This document shows positions 25,190 through 35,769 of a stretch of DNA of 64,000 nt, in pieces (the stretch's first letter is position 1; each line of letters starts with the position of its first letter). Location: assembly GCF_005405365.1 (NCBI RefSeq), contig NZ_BJDX01000001.1, positions 186,001 through 250,000 on the forward strand. Direction: 5' to 3'. The notes below the pieces were generated by a model. It ran no database searches. It was not told the DNA's origin and saw only the letters and a program-made list of their open reading frames with translations. Both the position numbers and the translations under genes were made by a program. Origin of the DNA: Enterococcus xiangfangensis. Lineage in GTDB: Bacteria; Bacillota; Bacilli; Lactobacillales; Enterococcaceae.

Positions 25190-26431
25190 CTAATGTGAAT
25201 GAATTGGATGAGATTTTGTTAATTCTAAAACTGCTTCGCGGAGCTCTGCTAATTTTTCTTTTTCACCTTTCGAACGCAAGGTTTCAACGATCAATTCAGC
25301 TACTTGTTTTGCATCTTCTGCTTTGAATCCGCGGCTGGTGATTGCCGCTGTACCGATTCGGACGCCGCTAGTTTCTTTAAAACTTTTTGATTCAAAAGGA
25401 ATTGAGTTTTTATTGACTGTTATGTGGACGCTGTCCAATAATTCTTCTGCTTCACGTCCTGTAATGTCAAAACCAGTTACTTCAAGCAAGAGCAAATGAT
25501 TGTCACTACCGCCAGAAATCACACGTGTTTCTGGTGTTTGATTGAAGACTTTGACCATTGCTTGGATATTTTCTAAAACTTGTTCACTATATGTTTTAAA
25601 TTCCGGTGCTAAAGCTTCCTTAAAAGCAACTGCTTTAGCTGCAATCACGTGTTCCAACGGGCCGCCTTGCAAACCAGGGAAGACGGCGCTGTTGATTTTT
25701 TTCGCTAAGTCTGCGTCATTCGTCAAGATCAGACCGCCGCGAGGTCCGCGCAGTGTTTTATGTGTCGTTGAAGTAACGACATCTGCATAAGGGACTGGAT
25801 TAGGATGTAAACCAGTTGCAACTAAACCGGCAATATGAGCCATATCTACCATCAATTTTGCATCAACTTCATCCGCAATTTCACGAAAACGGGCAAAATC
25901 AATCGTCCGACTATACGCACTCGCGCCTGCTACGATCAATTTAGGTCGATGTTTCCGCGCTAAAATACGAACAACTTCATAGTCGATTGTTTCAGTATGC
26001 GGATCTACGCCATAGCTGACAAAGTTATACAACTTGCCACTGACATTCACTGGAGATCCATGCGTCAAATGACCGCCGGCTGATAGATCCATGCCTAAAA
26101 CTGTATCTCCTGGTTGGATTAGTGAGAAATAAGCCGCTTGATTGGCTTGCGAGCCAGAATGGGCTTGGACATTTGCAAATTTCGCATCAAATAATTCTTT
26201 TGCGCGATCGATTGCTAGATTTTCTACGACATCGATGAATTCACAGCCACCATAATAACGACGTCCAGGATATCCTTCCGCATATTTATTTGTTAAGACA
26301 CTCCCTTGAGCCATTTGTACAGCTTCTGATACGATATTCTCTGAAGCGATCAATTCAATATTCTGTTCTTGACGCTCCGCTTCATTTTCGATTGCTCCCC
26401 ATAGTTCAGGATCTAGTGTTTTATAATCCAT
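25190..26431 (-). CDS. glyA: Serine hydroxymethyltransferase
   Basis: A 413-residue PLP enzyme from the ATG at 26,431 (AAAGGTGG 8 nt upstream); a 6-residue longer frame is less likely. PLP lysine in [22 protein letters not shown] and [13 protein letters not shown] are family hallmarks. It makes glycine and methylene-THF from serine. Confidence 0.98.
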   Translation of the reverse strand: MDYKTLDPELWGAIENEAERQEQNIELIASENIVSEAVQMAQGSVLTNKYAEGYPGRRYYGGCEFIDVVENLAIDRAKELFDAKFANVQAHSGSQANQAAYFSLIQPGDTVLGMDLSAGGHLTHGSPVNVSGKLYNFVSYGVDPHTETIDYEVVRILARKHRPKLIVAGASAYSRTIDFARFREIADEVDAKLMVDMAHIAGLVATGLHPNPVPYADVVTSTTHKTLRGPRGGLILTNDADLAKKINSAVFPGLQGGPLEHVIAAKAVAFKEALAPEFKTYSEQVLENIQAMVKVFNQTPETRVISGGSDNHLLLLEVTGFDITGREAEELLDSVHITVNKNSIPFESKSFKETSGVRIGTAAITSRGFKAEDAKQVAELIVETLRSKGEKEKLAELREAVLELTKSHPIHSH

Positions 26432-26499
26432 CCCAACGCCACCTTTCATTTTTGTGATTTAAGTATACGAAAGATTTAACAGATAATCGAATTTTTTGT

Positions 26500-27513
26500 T
26501 TACTTTTCTGCAAAATAGTTTTGTGCCGCGGCTTTCTTCAAACGATTCATATAAGCTAATCCTAAGTGATCCTCAGGAAAAACTTCTGCAAAGATCACAT
26601 CAACTTTATGCCCTTCATCCAAAGCCCGCAATCCGCTGAACAATCCGCGAGTGGCCGCTTCGATCGTATCTTCATCAAATACAAACCGATCCGCTGATTC
26701 ATATCGTTTCGCAACTTTTGGCGTTGCTAATAAACCAACTTTTTTCTCGTTGCTTTTTGCCCAGTCTAACGCGTTGTTCCAGTCAGCTGGTCGGATCATC
26801 AAGACCGGCGTGTCTGGTGAGTAATGTTTGTATTTCATTCCAGGTGATTTTGGTGTCTCGCTTTCTTTGACTAAATGTTTATCCAAAGGAATCTCGATCC
26901 CTAATACTTCTTCTAATTTTTCTTTTGTGATCGCGCCTGGCCGCAAAATTGTCGGTACCTCGCCGCTTAAATCTAGAACTGTCGATTCTACACCGATTTG
27001 GGTCGCGCCGTCATCTAAGATACCAGCAATTTTCCCTTTTAGATCATGATACACGTGCAGTGCTGTAGTCGGACTAGGTTTTCCTGATGTATTCGCGCTA
27101 GGTCCAACCAGTGGCGCTCCCGTTTTTTCAATCAAAGCCAGTGTCATTTCATTATCAGGCATTCGAAAAGCAGCTGTGGATAAACCACCGGTAACAACCG
27201 GACTTAAACTGCCTGGTTTGATTGAAAAAATCAATGTTAACGGCCCAGGCCAAAAATTTTTTACGATTTTTTCAGTCAACGGATGATAGCTTTCCACGAA
27301 TTCTTTAGTCATCGGAAAATCGACTACATGAACGATCAATGGATTGTCGCTAGGACGTCCTTTAACTGTAAAAACTTGCTCAACTGATTGCGGCAAAAGC
27401 GCATCAGCTCCTAATCCATAGACAGTTTCGGTTGGAAAAGCTATCAGTTCTCCTTGGCGTAATAATGCTGCTGCTTGATTTATTTGATCTGATTTAAAAA
27501 TTTTTGTTTCCAC
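26500..27513 (-). CDS. Threonylcarbamoyl-AMP synthase (Sua5/YwlC)
   Basis: A 337-residue protein. The YrdC domain (about 10-200) contains F-P-T-E-T-V-Y-G-L-G-A-D-A and K-G-R-P-S-D-N-P-L. The extra C-terminal Sua5 domain (about 220-335), linked by P-G-M-K-Y-K-H-Y-S-P, makes it the Sua5 type. It makes threonylcarbamoyl-AMP for t6A37 of ANN-decoding tRNAs. It follows prmC and prfA on the same strand, with a 180-nt gap holding a DnaA-box cluster. Confidence 0.96.
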   Translation of the reverse strand: METKIFKSDQINQAAALLRQGELIAFPTETVYGLGADALLPQSVEQVFTVKGRPSDNPLIVHVVDFPMTKEFVESYHPLTEKIVKNFWPGPLTLIFSIKPGSLSPVVTGGLSTAAFRMPDNEMTLALIEKTGAPLVGPSANTSGKPSPTTALHVYHDLKGKIAGILDDGATQIGVESTVLDLSGEVPTILRPGAITKEKLEEVLGIEIPLDKHLVKESETPKSPGMKYKHYSPDTPVLMIRPADWNNALDWAKSNEKKVGLLATPKVAKRYESADRFVFDEDTIEAATRGLFSGLRALDEGHKVDVIFAEVFPEDHLGLAYMNRLKKAAAQNYFAEK

Positions 27514-27570
27514 AGTTTCTCCACAGCTCCTTTTTTTATTCTTCCTGATTTATAAACATCGGCAAGCGAG

Positions 27571-27627
27571 TTATCCCCTTGCTGTGGATAATCAACTTGT
27601 CAAGTGTGTATAACCATGTTGATAACT
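27571..27627. promoter_or_regulatory. Cluster of DnaA-box-like 9-mers
   Basis: Three same-direction 9-mers lie at 27,583 (TGTGGATAA, perfect complement of TTATCCACA), 27,605 (TGTGTATAA, matching TTATNCACA) and 27,617 (TGTTGATAA, one change). TTATCCCCT (27,571) is a weaker inverted one, and CCACAG pairs near 27,510-27,526 are still weaker. It lies in the prmC-sua5 gap far from dnaA genes. Confidence 0.6.
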
Positions 27628-27693
27628 TTTTATTTTTTGAAACATTGCTGTATCATTGTTTTTTTATTGCTTTACCTATTAAAAATAATTTTT

Positions 27694-28524
27694 TCAGCAG
27701 ACGACAATCATTCGATCATTGCCGGACATATCTTGATGGATCGTCACTTTTTTTTCAGGAAACGCTGTTTGAAAGATTAGTTGGACAGCAGTTCCTTGAC
27801 GAAAACCGATTTCTAAGAAAATCATCCCTTGCGGATTTAACCATTTCTGTCCTTCAATAGCGATTTTTTGATAGATCGCTAGACCATTGTTTTCAGCAAA
27901 CAACGCTGTTTTCGGCTCATATGTTCGGACGCTTTCATCCATCAAATCCCATTCGTCTTTACTGATATAAGGCGGATTACTGATGATGATGTCTTGCTTT
28001 TCAGTAATGGCTGACAATACATCACTTTGCCTAAAATCGATCGCTGCTTGCAAATTTTTCGCATTTTCTTCAGCTACTTGCAAAGCGCCTTCAGAAATAT
28101 CCACAGCCGTCACTTGCCAATCGGGACGTGCTAGTTTCAGACTAATCGCGATAGCCCCTGTACCGGTCCCGATATCGACAACTTTCTTGGGTGAGGAAAC
28201 ATTCAGCTCTAAACAAAGTGCAACCAATTCTTCTGTCTCTGGCCGCGGAATCAATGTATCTGCCGTGACTTTGAAACGATGGTCAAAGAAATATTCAAAG
28301 CCTAATAAATATTGCGGCGGAATGTTTTCCATCAACTTAGCTAAATCTTTTTCAATTATCGCCTCGTCTGCAGTTGGAATCTCTTCACGCATGTGCAATA
28401 GCCATTGCGTTTTATCCCAATTTTTGCGAGCTAAAAAAAGATATTCGATCGCATAACCTTCTTTACCGGCCGCTTCTAAAAAAGAAGAAGCCCCTGACAG
28501 GACTTCTACATAAGTTTTAGCCAT
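27694..28524 (-). CDS. prmC: Release-factor glutamine methyltransferase
   Basis: A 276-residue protein from the ATG at 28,524, which overlaps the prfA stop by 8 nt. It has an N-terminal helical RF-binding domain and a class I methyltransferase domain with [10 protein letters not shown] and the N-P-P-Y catalytic motif. It methylates the GGQ glutamine of release factors RF1 and RF2. Coupling to prfA, its substrate, is typical. Confidence 0.97.
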   Translation of the reverse strand: MAKTYVEVLSGASSFLEAAGKEGYAIEYLFLARKNWDKTQWLLHMREEIPTADEAIIEKDLAKLMENIPPQYLLGFEYFFDHRFKVTADTLIPRPETEELVALCLELNVSSPKKVVDIGTGTGAIAISLKLARPDWQVTAVDISEGALQVAEENAKNLQAAIDFRQSDVLSAITEKQDIIISNPPYISKDEWDLMDESVRTYEPKTALFAENNGLAIYQKIAIEGQKWLNPQGMIFLEIGFRQGTAVQLIFQTAFPEKKVTIHQDMSGNDRMIVVC

Positions 28525-29590
28525 TTTGCATATCTTCCAATTTTTTGGTTTGATCATACACAATCAAGGCATCGATAATCTCATCTAGCTTGCCTGCTAG
28601 GATCTGATCTAATTTTTGAATCGTTAAACCAATTCGGTGATCGGTCACACGATTTTGTGGGAAGTTGTACGTCCGAATCCGTTCAGAACGATCGCCAGTA
28701 CCAACAGCGGATTTACGGCTGGCATCGTATTCGCTTTGCGCTTCTTGTTGAATCTTATCATAAACTCGAGCACGTAAGATCTTCATCGCTTTTTCGCGAT
28801 TTTTGATTTGAGAACGTTCATCTTGCATCGCTACTACGATCCCTGTTGGAATGTGAGTCAAACGAACAGCCGAAGCCGTTTTGTTGACGTGCTGTCCACC
28901 GGCACCGGATGCATGATAAATATCCGTCCGAATGTCTTTGTCCGCCATATCGATTTCTACTTCTTCTGCTTCAGGCATCACGACGACTGTCGCAGTAGAC
29001 GTATGGATTCGTCCTTGAGATTCCGTTGAAGGTACCCGCTGAACACGATGCGCACCGCTTTCGTATTTCAATTTAGAATACACATTGTCGCCTGTGATCA
29101 TCATGATGACTTCTTTGTATCCGCCGATACCAGTTACATTGGCTTCCATGACTTCTGTCTTCCAACCTTGATTTTCTGCGTATTTTTGGTACATATTGAA
29201 CAAATCACCCGCAAACAGTGCCGCTTCGTCTCCACCAGCAGCTCCGCGAATTTCCATGATAATATTCTTGTCATCATTTGGATCTTTCGGTAATAGCAAA
29301 ATCTTGATTTCATCTTCTAGAACTTCTTTTTCCTTTTTCAAGTCAGACAATTCTTCTTTAGCCATTTCAGCCATCTCAGCATCTAGATTTTCACCTAATA
29401 ATTCTTCTGCATCACTGATACCTTCCACCACTTTTTTATAGCGGCGATACGTGTCGACCGTTTCTCTAGTCCCGGCTTCTTCTTTTGAAAGCTGCATAAA
29501 ACGCTGCGTATCATTGATAACTTCCGGATCACTCAGCAACTCGCCAAGCTCTTCATAACGATCTTCAATTGCTTGCAGTTGATCATACAT
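28517..29590 (-). CDS. prfA: Peptide chain release factor 1
   Basis: A 357-residue protein. The GGQ motif is in [10 protein letters not shown] and the UAG/UAA-reading P-x-T position is [14 protein letters not shown]. An AGGAGG site lies 11 nt upstream of the ATG; part of it falls within the first repeat unit of the tandem duplication upstream. Confidence 0.98.
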   Translation of the reverse strand: MYDQLQAIEDRYEELGELLSDPEVINDTQRFMQLSKEEAGTRETVDTYRRYKKVVEGISDAEELLGENLDAEMAEMAKEELSDLKKEKEVLEDEIKILLLPKDPNDDKNIIMEIRGAAGGDEAALFAGDLFNMYQKYAENQGWKTEVMEANVTGIGGYKEVIMMITGDNVYSKLKYESGAHRVQRVPSTESQGRIHTSTATVVVMPEAEEVEIDMADKDIRTDIYHASGAGGQHVNKTASAVRLTHIPTGIVVAMQDERSQIKNREKAMKILRARVYDKIQQEAQSEYDASRKSAVGTGDRSERIRTYNFPQNRVTDHRIGLTIQKLDQILAGKLDEIIDALIVYDQTKKLEDMQNG

Positions 29591-29603
29591 GGATAAAATT
29601 CCT

Positions 29604-29830
29604 CCTAATTCATTTTAATGTAATTATTTTTTTCAAAAATAAATCTGATTTTCATCACGTATATCATTCCGCTATACACTTAGACCATTAAATCCTGCTA
29701 AAAGCGGAACTGACATCCTAATTCATTTTAATGTAATTATTTTTTTTCAAAAATAAATCTGATTTTCATCACGTATATCATTCCGCTATACGCTTAGACC
29801 ATTAAATCCTGCTAAAAGCGGAACTGACAT
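29604..29830. repeat. 113-114 bp tandem duplication in the tdk-prfA gap
   Basis: Two adjacent copies, 29,604-29,716 and 29,717-29,830, are near-identical. Copy 2 has one extra T in the T-run and one A-to-G change (CTATACACTT / CTATACGCTT). A partial third copy (CCTCATTTATTTTAATG) follows at 29,831. Each unit includes the ATATCATTCCGCTATA and TAAAAGCGGAACTG segments and the CCT that forms part of the prfA ribosome site in copy 1. Confidence 0.95.
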
Positions 29831-29884
29831 CCTCATTTATTTTAATGTTTCTAGTTTTCGCAAAAAGTTTTGCTTCTAAAGATT

Positions 29885-30469
29885 CTACTCAGCTTCGTGA
29901 GCTGTTTCTGGATGTAGATAATGCTTGCGGCAAACAGGATAGTAGGCTTCATTGCCACCGATTTGAACTTGAGTTCCTTCATAAACGGGGTGTCCGTCAA
30001 TGTAATGCAAGTTCATCGTAGCCTTTTTGTGGCAGAACCAGCAAATCGTTTTTAGCTCTTCTAATTTATCTGCATAAAGCAGTAAATATTTTGAGCCCTC
30101 AAACATCTCGTTACGAAAATCATTTTTTAACCCGAAAGCCATCACTGGGATATCTAATTCATCCACGACTTGCGCTAACTGTACGACATGTTCTTTTGTT
30201 AAAAATTGCGATTCATCGATCAATACACAATAAGGTTTGTACTCGAGATTTTTAATGAATTCAAAGATATTGGTTTCGGAAAAAACAGGGATTGCGGGCC
30301 GGCTCAAGCCGATCCGACTAGAAATCGTTCCAATTCCATCACGTGTATCTATTCCGCTAGTCATCAATACTACCGGTTTATTTTGTTCCTCATAATTATG
30401 CGCGACCTTCAATATTTCAATTGTTTTGCCGCTATTCATCGCACCGTATTTAAAAAAAAGCTGGGCCAT
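29885..30469 (-). CDS. tdk: Thymidine kinase
   Basis: A 194-residue type II thymidine kinase. P-loop G-A-M-N-S-G-K-T, Walker-B-like V-L-I-D-E-S-Q-F-L, and zinc cysteines C-W-F-C...C-R-K-H. It phosphorylates thymidine in the salvage pathway. It lies upstream of prfA on the same strand, an order common in Firmicutes. AAAGGTGACAAGAA before the ATG is a normal ribosome site. Confidence 0.98.
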   Translation of the reverse strand: MAQLFFKYGAMNSGKTIEILKVAHNYEEQNKPVVLMTSGIDTRDGIGTISSRIGLSRPAIPVFSETNIFEFIKNLEYKPYCVLIDESQFLTKEHVVQLAQVVDELDIPVMAFGLKNDFRNEMFEGSKYLLLYADKLEELKTICWFCHKKATMNLHYIDGHPVYEGTQVQIGGNEAYYPVCRKHYLHPETAHEAE

Positions 30470-30658
30470 TTCTTGTCACCTTTCCCTTTTGTTCCTATCG
30501 TATTATAGCGGAAAAGCCCGATGATTTACAGTAATAATTTTCATTAATGCTTCATCTTAGAAGAATTAATAATTAATTTCAATAAAAGCTCAGGCTACCT
30601 TTTTAAGAACATCTGTGCTCAATGCTATAAGTAATTATTTTTATTACTATAGAACTAA

Positions 30659-30695
30659 TGAAAAGCCCGAATCTTAAATCGATTCAGGCTTTATT
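30659..30695 (-). terminator. Terminator overlapping the merR 3' end
   Basis: The stem AAAGCCTGAATC/GATTCGGGCTTT, with a short loop, is followed by TTTTC on the minus strand. It overlaps the last 20 nt of the MerR-family gene. Confidence 0.8.
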
Positions 30696-31132
30696 GTCTC
30701 TAAATACTTTTTACGCCATTTCTTATCCACTTGACGTGTGTCTTCTTTAAAGAAGATTTCCTCTGTCGCTGCTTCATTAGCAGTTTTATAATACCATTTT
30801 TTCCAGCGTAAAAAATCCAGTTGCGTTTGCAATTCTTGGATTTTCTTCTCCAAGGCAACTTCTTGTTCTACCATAAATGCATAGCGTTGTGGCAAAGTCT
30901 TATCCCCTTGGACACACCAATCCATAAACTTTGCAATTTCTTTAATAGGAATTCCTGAGCGCTTCAAGCAATCAATTACCTCAATATACCCAAGATCATC
31001 CTCCGTAAATACTCTACGACCGACTTGATTTTTTTTAACAAAGGGCAACAGTCCTGCTTTATCATAGTATCTTAAAGTGTCTTGGGAGATGCCGTACATC
31101 TTTGTGATATCACCAATCAAAAATTTTTTCAT
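30674..31132 (-). CDS. MerR-family regulator
   Basis: A 152-residue protein with an N-terminal winged HTH (L-I-G-D-I-T-K-M-Y-G-I-S-Q-D-T-L-R-Y-Y-D-K-A-G-L-L) and a helical dimerisation region with a long coiled coil (about 85-115). No metal-binding cysteine pair typical of MerR/CueR sensors is present, so it is likely to sense an organic compound. It is divergent from the SDR gene, and an 18-bp perfect dyad lies between them. The SDR gene is the presumed target. Confidence 0.92.
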   Translation of the reverse strand: MKKFLIGDITKMYGISQDTLRYYDKAGLLPFVKKNQVGRRVFTEDDLGYIEVIDCLKRSGIPIKEIAKFMDWCVQGDKTLPQRYAFMVEQEVALEKKIQELQTQLDFLRWKKWYYKTANEAATEEIFFKEDTRQVDKKWRKKYLETIKPESI

Positions 31133-31149
31133 TTTTTTAAACTTCTTTC

Positions 31150-31180
31150 TTGACCTGGAGTTAACTCCAGGTAGTAAAGT
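31150..31180 (+). promoter_or_regulatory. MerR-type promoter and operator of the SDR gene
   Basis: TTGACC (31,150-31,155), a 19-bp spacer, TAAAGT (31,175-31,180). The perfect 18-bp palindrome CCTGGAGTTAACTCCAGG (31,154-31,171) fills the spacer. An over-long 19-bp spacer with a central dyad is the hallmark of promoters untwisted by MerR activators. Confidence 0.88.
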
Positions 31181-31214
31181 CAGTGTATCATAATTTTGAA
31201 AGAAGGCAATTTAT

Positions 31215-31946
31215 ATGAAAAAGTCGTTGGTCGTTATTACAGGAGCTAGTTCTGGATTTGGAGCTGAGATTGCTAAACTTTTTAATCAAGCAGGAAATCC
31301 ACTACTTTTGTTAGGTCGCCGCATTGAAAAAATCAAAGCTTTGCCATTAAATTTTGAGAATGTCATGATTGAAAAAGTCGATGTTACAGATTTCAAAGCA
31401 TTCGCAAGCAGCATCAAAAAGGCGGAAACTGCTTACGGCCCCGTCGATTTATTGGTCAATAATGCGGGTGTGATGTTATTAGGAAATGTCTTGAATCAAG
31501 ATCCAGCCGAATGGCAAACAATGATGAACACAAATGTCCTGGGCGTATTAAATGGCATGCAAATCGTATTACCTAGCATGACGGAACGCAAACATGGAAC
31601 GGTCATCAATATGTCTTCACTTGCTGGGAAGAAAACCTTCACCAACCATGCTGCTTATGTTGCTTCAAAATTCGGTGTACATGGTTTAAGTGAAACAATC
31701 CGCGAAGAAGTTTCTGGTTCAAATGTTCGCGTGTCTTTAGTCGCTCCTGGCGCTGCTGAAACGGAATTATTGACCCACGTAACGGATCAAAATGCTTTAA
31801 CTGATTATCAAGCATGGAAAGAAAGCATGGGAGGAATTACTCTTGACCCTGTACATGTCGCTGAAACAGTGAAATTTATTTATGACATGCCACAAGAAGT
31901 CAACATTCGTGAAATCGACATAGCAGCAACTGTACAAGATAACTAA
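31215..31946 (+). CDS. Short-chain dehydrogenase/reductase
   Basis: A 243-residue classical SDR. The cofactor motif is T-G-A-S-S-G-F-G (10-17). R-R-I after the second strand suggests NADPH preference. N-N-A-G, catalytic S in I-N-M-S-S and Y-V-A-S-K complete the tetrad. Such proteins often reduce aldehydes, ketones or quinones; the substrate is not evident. Its promoter is MerR-type (see regulatory entry), so it is probably induced by a small-molecule ligand. Confidence 0.93.
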   Translation: MKKSLVVITGASSGFGAEIAKLFNQAGNPLLLLGRRIEKIKALPLNFENVMIEKVDVTDFKAFASSIKKAETAYGPVDLLVNNAGVMLLGNVLNQDPAEWQTMMNTNVLGVLNGMQIVLPSMTERKHGTVINMSSLAGKKTFTNHAAYVASKFGVHGLSETIREEVSGSNVRVSLVAPGAAETELLTHVTDQNALTDYQAWKESMGGITLDPVHVAETVKFIYDMPQEVNIREIDIAATVQDN

Positions 31947-31964
31947 TCAGATAGAACATCCTCT

Positions 31965-31993
31965 CTCCTACCAAACCGGTGGGAGTTTTTTTC
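31965..31993 (+). terminator. Terminator after the SDR gene
   Basis: CTCCTACC/GGTGGGAG with a short loop is followed by seven T, 18 nt after the SDR stop. Confidence 0.85.
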
Positions 31994-32072
31994 AAAAAAC
32001 CATGCTATACTGAATTTATTGTTACAAAATTTTGCTGTTCGTATTTTGAACAGATCGTGTAAGGAGCCTTCC

Positions 32073-33470
32073 ATGAATTTTGATCGACGGATTAATTTTT
32101 TCAAAAAAAACTGGCAAAAATTAAACAATCGGTTTTCTTCGATTCAAATCATCGTCTTCTATTATTTAGCTATGACGATTCTTTCTTTAATCCTATTTTA
32201 TTTGCCAATTTTTCGCGAACCAGGTTCGCACGTCCCATTTCTCGATATGGTCTTTATGGCAATCTCCACAATTTCAGTGACAGGCTTGACGACTTTTGAC
32301 ATCAATTCGGTCTTTAATGATGCCGGCGTCCTAGTTCTAGAGGTTTTGTTCCATATTGGCGGTCTAGGGATTATGATGATCACCACTTTCTTTTTTATTG
32401 TATCTAAGCGGCGGATCACTTTGAAACAGCGGCAATTGATCATGACAGATATGAATCAGCCGCGCCTCAGTGGGATCGTTAACTTGATTCGGATTACTTT
32501 CACGATTTTATTGGCGATTGAAGTCCTTTTCGGGACGATTTTTTCGATTTATTTCTATCTTGCTGGTTATTATCATAAAATTTCAGAAGCAATCTTTTTT
32601 GGTTTTTATCAATCTATCTCTGCATTGACCAATTCAGGCTTTGATGTGACAGGGGAATCGATCATTCCTTTTTCCCACGATGTCTTTTTTATTGTTACAA
32701 TCATGATCTTGATTTTTATTGGTGGGATTGGATTTCCTGTCTTGATGGATTTTCACGGCTGGATCTACCACAAACGCTCCAAATCAAAGTTGCCGTTTCG
32801 ATTCAGCCTCTTTTCAAAAATCGCCTTGTTGGCATTCTTCATCCTTTTTATCGGAGGTGCGGTCGCGATTTGGTTATTGGAAAAAGATCATAGTTTTGCC
32901 AACATGAATCTATTCGATCAATGGCTGAATTCATCCTTTTATTCTATGACAGCACGCAATGCCGGTTTACAGATCCATGATTTGACTATTTTTCAAAATA
33001 CGACCTTGATCATTTTTTCTTTACTGATGTTCATCGGCTGTTCGCCAAGTTCAGTCGGCGGTGGGATCCGAACTACGACGATTGCGATCATTGGTTTGTA
33101 TCTGTATTCTTTTTTGAAAAACGAGAACGATATCAACATTTTTGGACGCAAGATTGCTCAAGAAGATGTCCGAAAATCAGTTGTTGTCTTTATGCTTTCT
33201 GCTGGGATGTGTTTGTTCAGCATCCTCTTTTTGACAGCGACTGAAGATCATTCCTTGATTGCAATCATTGTTGAAGTCACCTCTGCTTTTGGAACGACTG
33301 GACTTTCATTAGGGATCACCGCGGATCTTTCCAATACTGGAAAAATCATGATCGCTATTTTGATGTTCATCGGCCGTATCGGAATGCTTTACACATTGAT
33401 GCTCTTTGTACCAAAAGAAACACAAGACTTGGGCTATGAATTTCCAGAAGAAAAGATTATTATTGGCTAG
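32073..33470 (+). CDS. KtrB/TrkH-type potassium transporter subunit
   Basis: A 465-residue protein from the ATG at 32,073 (AAGGAG upstream; an 18-residue longer frame is unlikely). Four M1-P-M2 repeats: selectivity-filter segments S-V-T-G-L, A-L-T-N-S-G-F, T-A-R-N-A-G-L and A-F-G-T-T-G-L-S. It moves K+, probably Na+-coupled, with a cytosolic KtrA gate. No ktrA gene adjoins it; it may pair with a distant one, as NtpJ/KtrB of enterococci do. Integral membrane. Confidence 0.94.
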   Translation: MNFDRRINFFKKNWQKLNNRFSSIQIIVFYYLAMTILSLILFYLPIFREPGSHVPFLDMVFMAISTISVTGLTTFDINSVFNDAGVLVLEVLFHIGGLGIMMITTFFFIVSKRRITLKQRQLIMTDMNQPRLSGIVNLIRITFTILLAIEVLFGTIFSIYFYLAGYYHKISEAIFFGFYQSISALTNSGFDVTGESIIPFSHDVFFIVTIMILIFIGGIGFPVLMDFHGWIYHKRSKSKLPFRFSLFSKIALLAFFILFIGGAVAIWLLEKDHSFANMNLFDQWLNSSFYSMTARNAGLQIHDLTIFQNTTLIIFSLLMFIGCSPSSVGGGIRTTTIAIIGLYLYSFLKNENDINIFGRKIAQEDVRKSVVVFMLSAGMCLFSILFLTATEDHSLIAIIVEVTSAFGTTGLSLGITADLSNTGKIMIAILMFIGRIGMLYTLMLFVPKETQDLGYEFPEEKIIIG

Positions 33471-33499
33471 GGGAAAAATCTTGTCCCCGGCTTTTTTTA
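33470..33499 (+). terminator. Terminator after the K+ transporter gene
   Basis: GGGGA...TCCCC with an AT-rich loop is followed by GGC and seven T, starting at the stop codon. Confidence 0.8.
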
Positions 33500-33627
33500 T
33501 GAATGCGACTGGACTGCACAACTAAGTAGTCGAGAGTTAGAACCTTAAGAAAAAGGAAAGCTGTTTAAATTTTTTTTTTAAATATGATAAGATAAATTAA
33601 ATTCGTTACAGACATGGAGGATGTGTA

Positions 33628-34980
33628 ATGGGGTTACGGAGTCAACTGGCAATTACTGCCGGCAGAACTGCCCAATGGGTATTAAAAACCTTCTTTAAAG
33701 GTGGGTCCAGCTATCCTGGTCAACTGGCTTTAAAGATGGATCCAAAAATTTTAGATACTTTAGTGAAAGATTATAAAGTCGTCGTTGTGACCGGAACAAA
33801 CGGGAAAACATTGACGACAGCTTTAACTGTTAATATTTTGAAACAAGAATTTGATTACGTTTTGACAAATCCGACCGGTGCCAATATGGTGCAAGGGATC
33901 GTCTCAACATTTTTGAATGCAAAAAATCAAAAAGGTGCCAAGAAAATTGCGATTCTAGAGATTGATGAAGCCAGCTTGAGTAAAGTGACAGAATATATCA
34001 AACCAGAATTATTCTTGTTCACAAATATTTTCCGCGACCAAATGGATCGCTATGGCGAGATTTATACAACTTATAAATTAATTGTCGACGGCGCAGCAAA
34101 ATCACCAACGGCACCAATTTTGTGCAATGGCGACTCGCCGATCTTTAATTCTTTAGAAACGATCAATCCGAGAAAATATTACGGTTTTGATCATTTGCCT
34201 GATGAAGATCAAGACGCGCATTACAACACGGATGGATTGCTTTGTCCGAAATGTCAGCACATCTTGAAATACAAAATGATCACTTATGCCAACCTTGGCA
34301 ACTATTATTGTCCAAACTGCGGTTTCCATCGACCAGAATTAGATTACAAATTAACTGAGATGAAAGCAATGGATAACAAATCTTCTGAATTTGTGATTGA
34401 CGGTCAAGACTATAAGATCGAAGTCGGCGGGATGTACAATGTCTATAATGCATTGGCAGCAACAGCCGTCGCCGAATACTACGGTGTTTCCAAAGAAAAA
34501 ATCAAACGCGGTCTAGGCTACGATGAAAAAGTCTTTGGTCGACAAGAAGAATTTGAAATCGATGGTAAAAAATGCACATTAGTCTTAGTCAAAAATCCCG
34601 TCGGCTTAAATCAAGTCATCGATATGATCGGCCTTGCTCCTTATCCCTTCTCATTGGTCTCCTTGCTGAATGCAAATTATGCAGACGGCATCGATATCAG
34701 CTGGATTTGGGACGGCAATCATGAAGCCTTTGCTGAAATGGATGTCCCCGCAGTAATCGCAGGCGGCGATCGACATCAAGATATGGCACTGCGCTTAAAA
34801 GTTGCCGGTATTCCTGATGAAAAACTGACCGAAACCGCAAGTTTAACGGATGTTATTGAGAAAATCAAACAATTGCCGACAGAGCACGTGTATATCTTGG
34901 CAACTTACACAGCTGTTTTGCAATTACGCAAAGAACTAGCCCAAAAAGGCTACATCAATGGGGGGATGGATCGTGGCTAA
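33628..34980 (+). CDS. murT: Lipid II isoglutaminyl synthase subunit MurT
   Basis: A 450-residue Mur-ligase-like protein. ATP loop [23 protein letters not shown], and a zinc ribbon C-P-K-C...C-P-N-C (about 208-231) that is special to MurT. The C-terminal DUF1727 domain follows. With GatD it amidates the D-Glu of the stem peptide in lipid II. Its end overlaps the gatD start. GGAGG lies before the ATG. Confidence 0.97.
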   Translation: MGLRSQLAITAGRTAQWVLKTFFKGGSSYPGQLALKMDPKILDTLVKDYKVVVVTGTNGKTLTTALTVNILKQEFDYVLTNPTGANMVQGIVSTFLNAKNQKGAKKIAILEIDEASLSKVTEYIKPELFLFTNIFRDQMDRYGEIYTTYKLIVDGAAKSPTAPILCNGDSPIFNSLETINPRKYYGFDHLPDEDQDAHYNTDGLLCPKCQHILKYKMITYANLGNYYCPNCGFHRPELDYKLTEMKAMDNKSSEFVIDGQDYKIEVGGMYNVYNALAATAVAEYYGVSKEKIKRGLGYDEKVFGRQEEFEIDGKKCTLVLVKNPVGLNQVIDMIGLAPYPFSLVSLLNANYADGIDISWIWDGNHEAFAEMDVPAVIAGGDRHQDMALRLKVAGIPDEKLTETASLTDVIEKIKQLPTEHVYILATYTAVLQLRKELAQKGYINGGMDRG

Positions 34981-35659
34981 CTATGAATTGAATTTAGCAC
35001 ATTTGTACGGAAATTTGTTAAACACTTATGGCGATAATGGGAACCTCTTGACTTTGAAATATTATGCTAAACAAATGGGAATCGAGATCCATTCAGAAAT
35101 CATCAGTATCTATCAAGATTTCCAACCTGATAAATATGATTTTGTCTTTATCGGCGGCGGTCAGGATTATGAACAAGTCATCGTCTCGAAAGATATTCAA
35201 ACAAAAAAAGAAGCGTTGACCCAATACATCGAAAATAACGGTGTCTTGTTGTCGATTTGCGGCGGCTACCAATTATTGGGGCATTATTATATCGGCGCAA
35301 ACGGTGAAAAGATCGAAGGCATCGGCGCGTTGGATCACTATACTTTGAGTCAAGACAATCATCGCTTTATCGGCGACATCGAGATTCATAATGAAGAATT
35401 TGGCGAGACTTACTACGGCTTTGAAAATCATAATGGCCGAACCTTTTTAGGCGAAGGCGAACGACCACTTGGTACGATTGTCAAAGGCAACGGGAACAAT
35501 GGTGAAGATCAAGGCGAAGGCGTCATTTATAAAAATGTCTACGGTTCTTACTTTCATGGACCCATCTTAGCTCGCAATAAATCGTTGGCAGTCCGGCTAC
35601 TGCATACCGCTTTAAAAAATAAATACGGTGAAGATGTCAAATTGCCGGAATTGCCATAA
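34973..35659 (+). CDS. gatD: Lipid II isoglutaminyl synthase glutaminase subunit GatD
   Basis: A 228-residue class I glutamine amidotransferase-like protein. The nucleophile Cys is in [11 protein letters not shown] and the catalytic His in Y-F-H-G-P-I-L. It supplies ammonia to MurT. Start GTG at 34,973 with a G-rich site just upstream (an in-frame ATG at 34,958 is possible). Overlap with murT shows translational coupling. Confidence 0.97.
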   Translation: MANYELNLAHLYGNLLNTYGDNGNLLTLKYYAKQMGIEIHSEIISIYQDFQPDKYDFVFIGGGQDYEQVIVSKDIQTKKEALTQYIENNGVLLSICGGYQLLGHYYIGANGEKIEGIGALDHYTLSQDNHRFIGDIEIHNEEFGETYYGFENHNGRTFLGEGERPLGTIVKGNGNNGEDQGEGVIYKNVYGSYFHGPILARNKSLAVRLLHTALKNKYGEDVKLPELP

Positions 35660-35662
35660 AAC

Positions 35663-35703
35663 AAAAAAATGACCGTCAGCTTTTTGCTGAGGTCATTTTT
35701 TTG
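35663..35703. terminator. Bidirectional terminator between gatD and manA
   Basis: AATGACC..TCAGC/GCTGA..GGTCATT (35,669-35,697) is flanked by A and T runs. It suits both gatD (plus) and manA (minus). Confidence 0.88.
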
Positions 35704-35769
35704 CATCTAGAAAAGTATCGGACTTAATTTTTCAAGAACGTTTTATTTCTAAACTGAACACTTTTTGGT

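Noticed and set aside
27983-28456. 157-codon plus-strand frame antisense to prmC
   Set aside because: It is a shadow of prmC codon usage; no ribosome site and no recognisable protein.
29604-29830. Tandem repeat as a CRISPR array
   Set aside because: Only two 113-bp units in direct contact without unique spacers; a simple tandem duplication.
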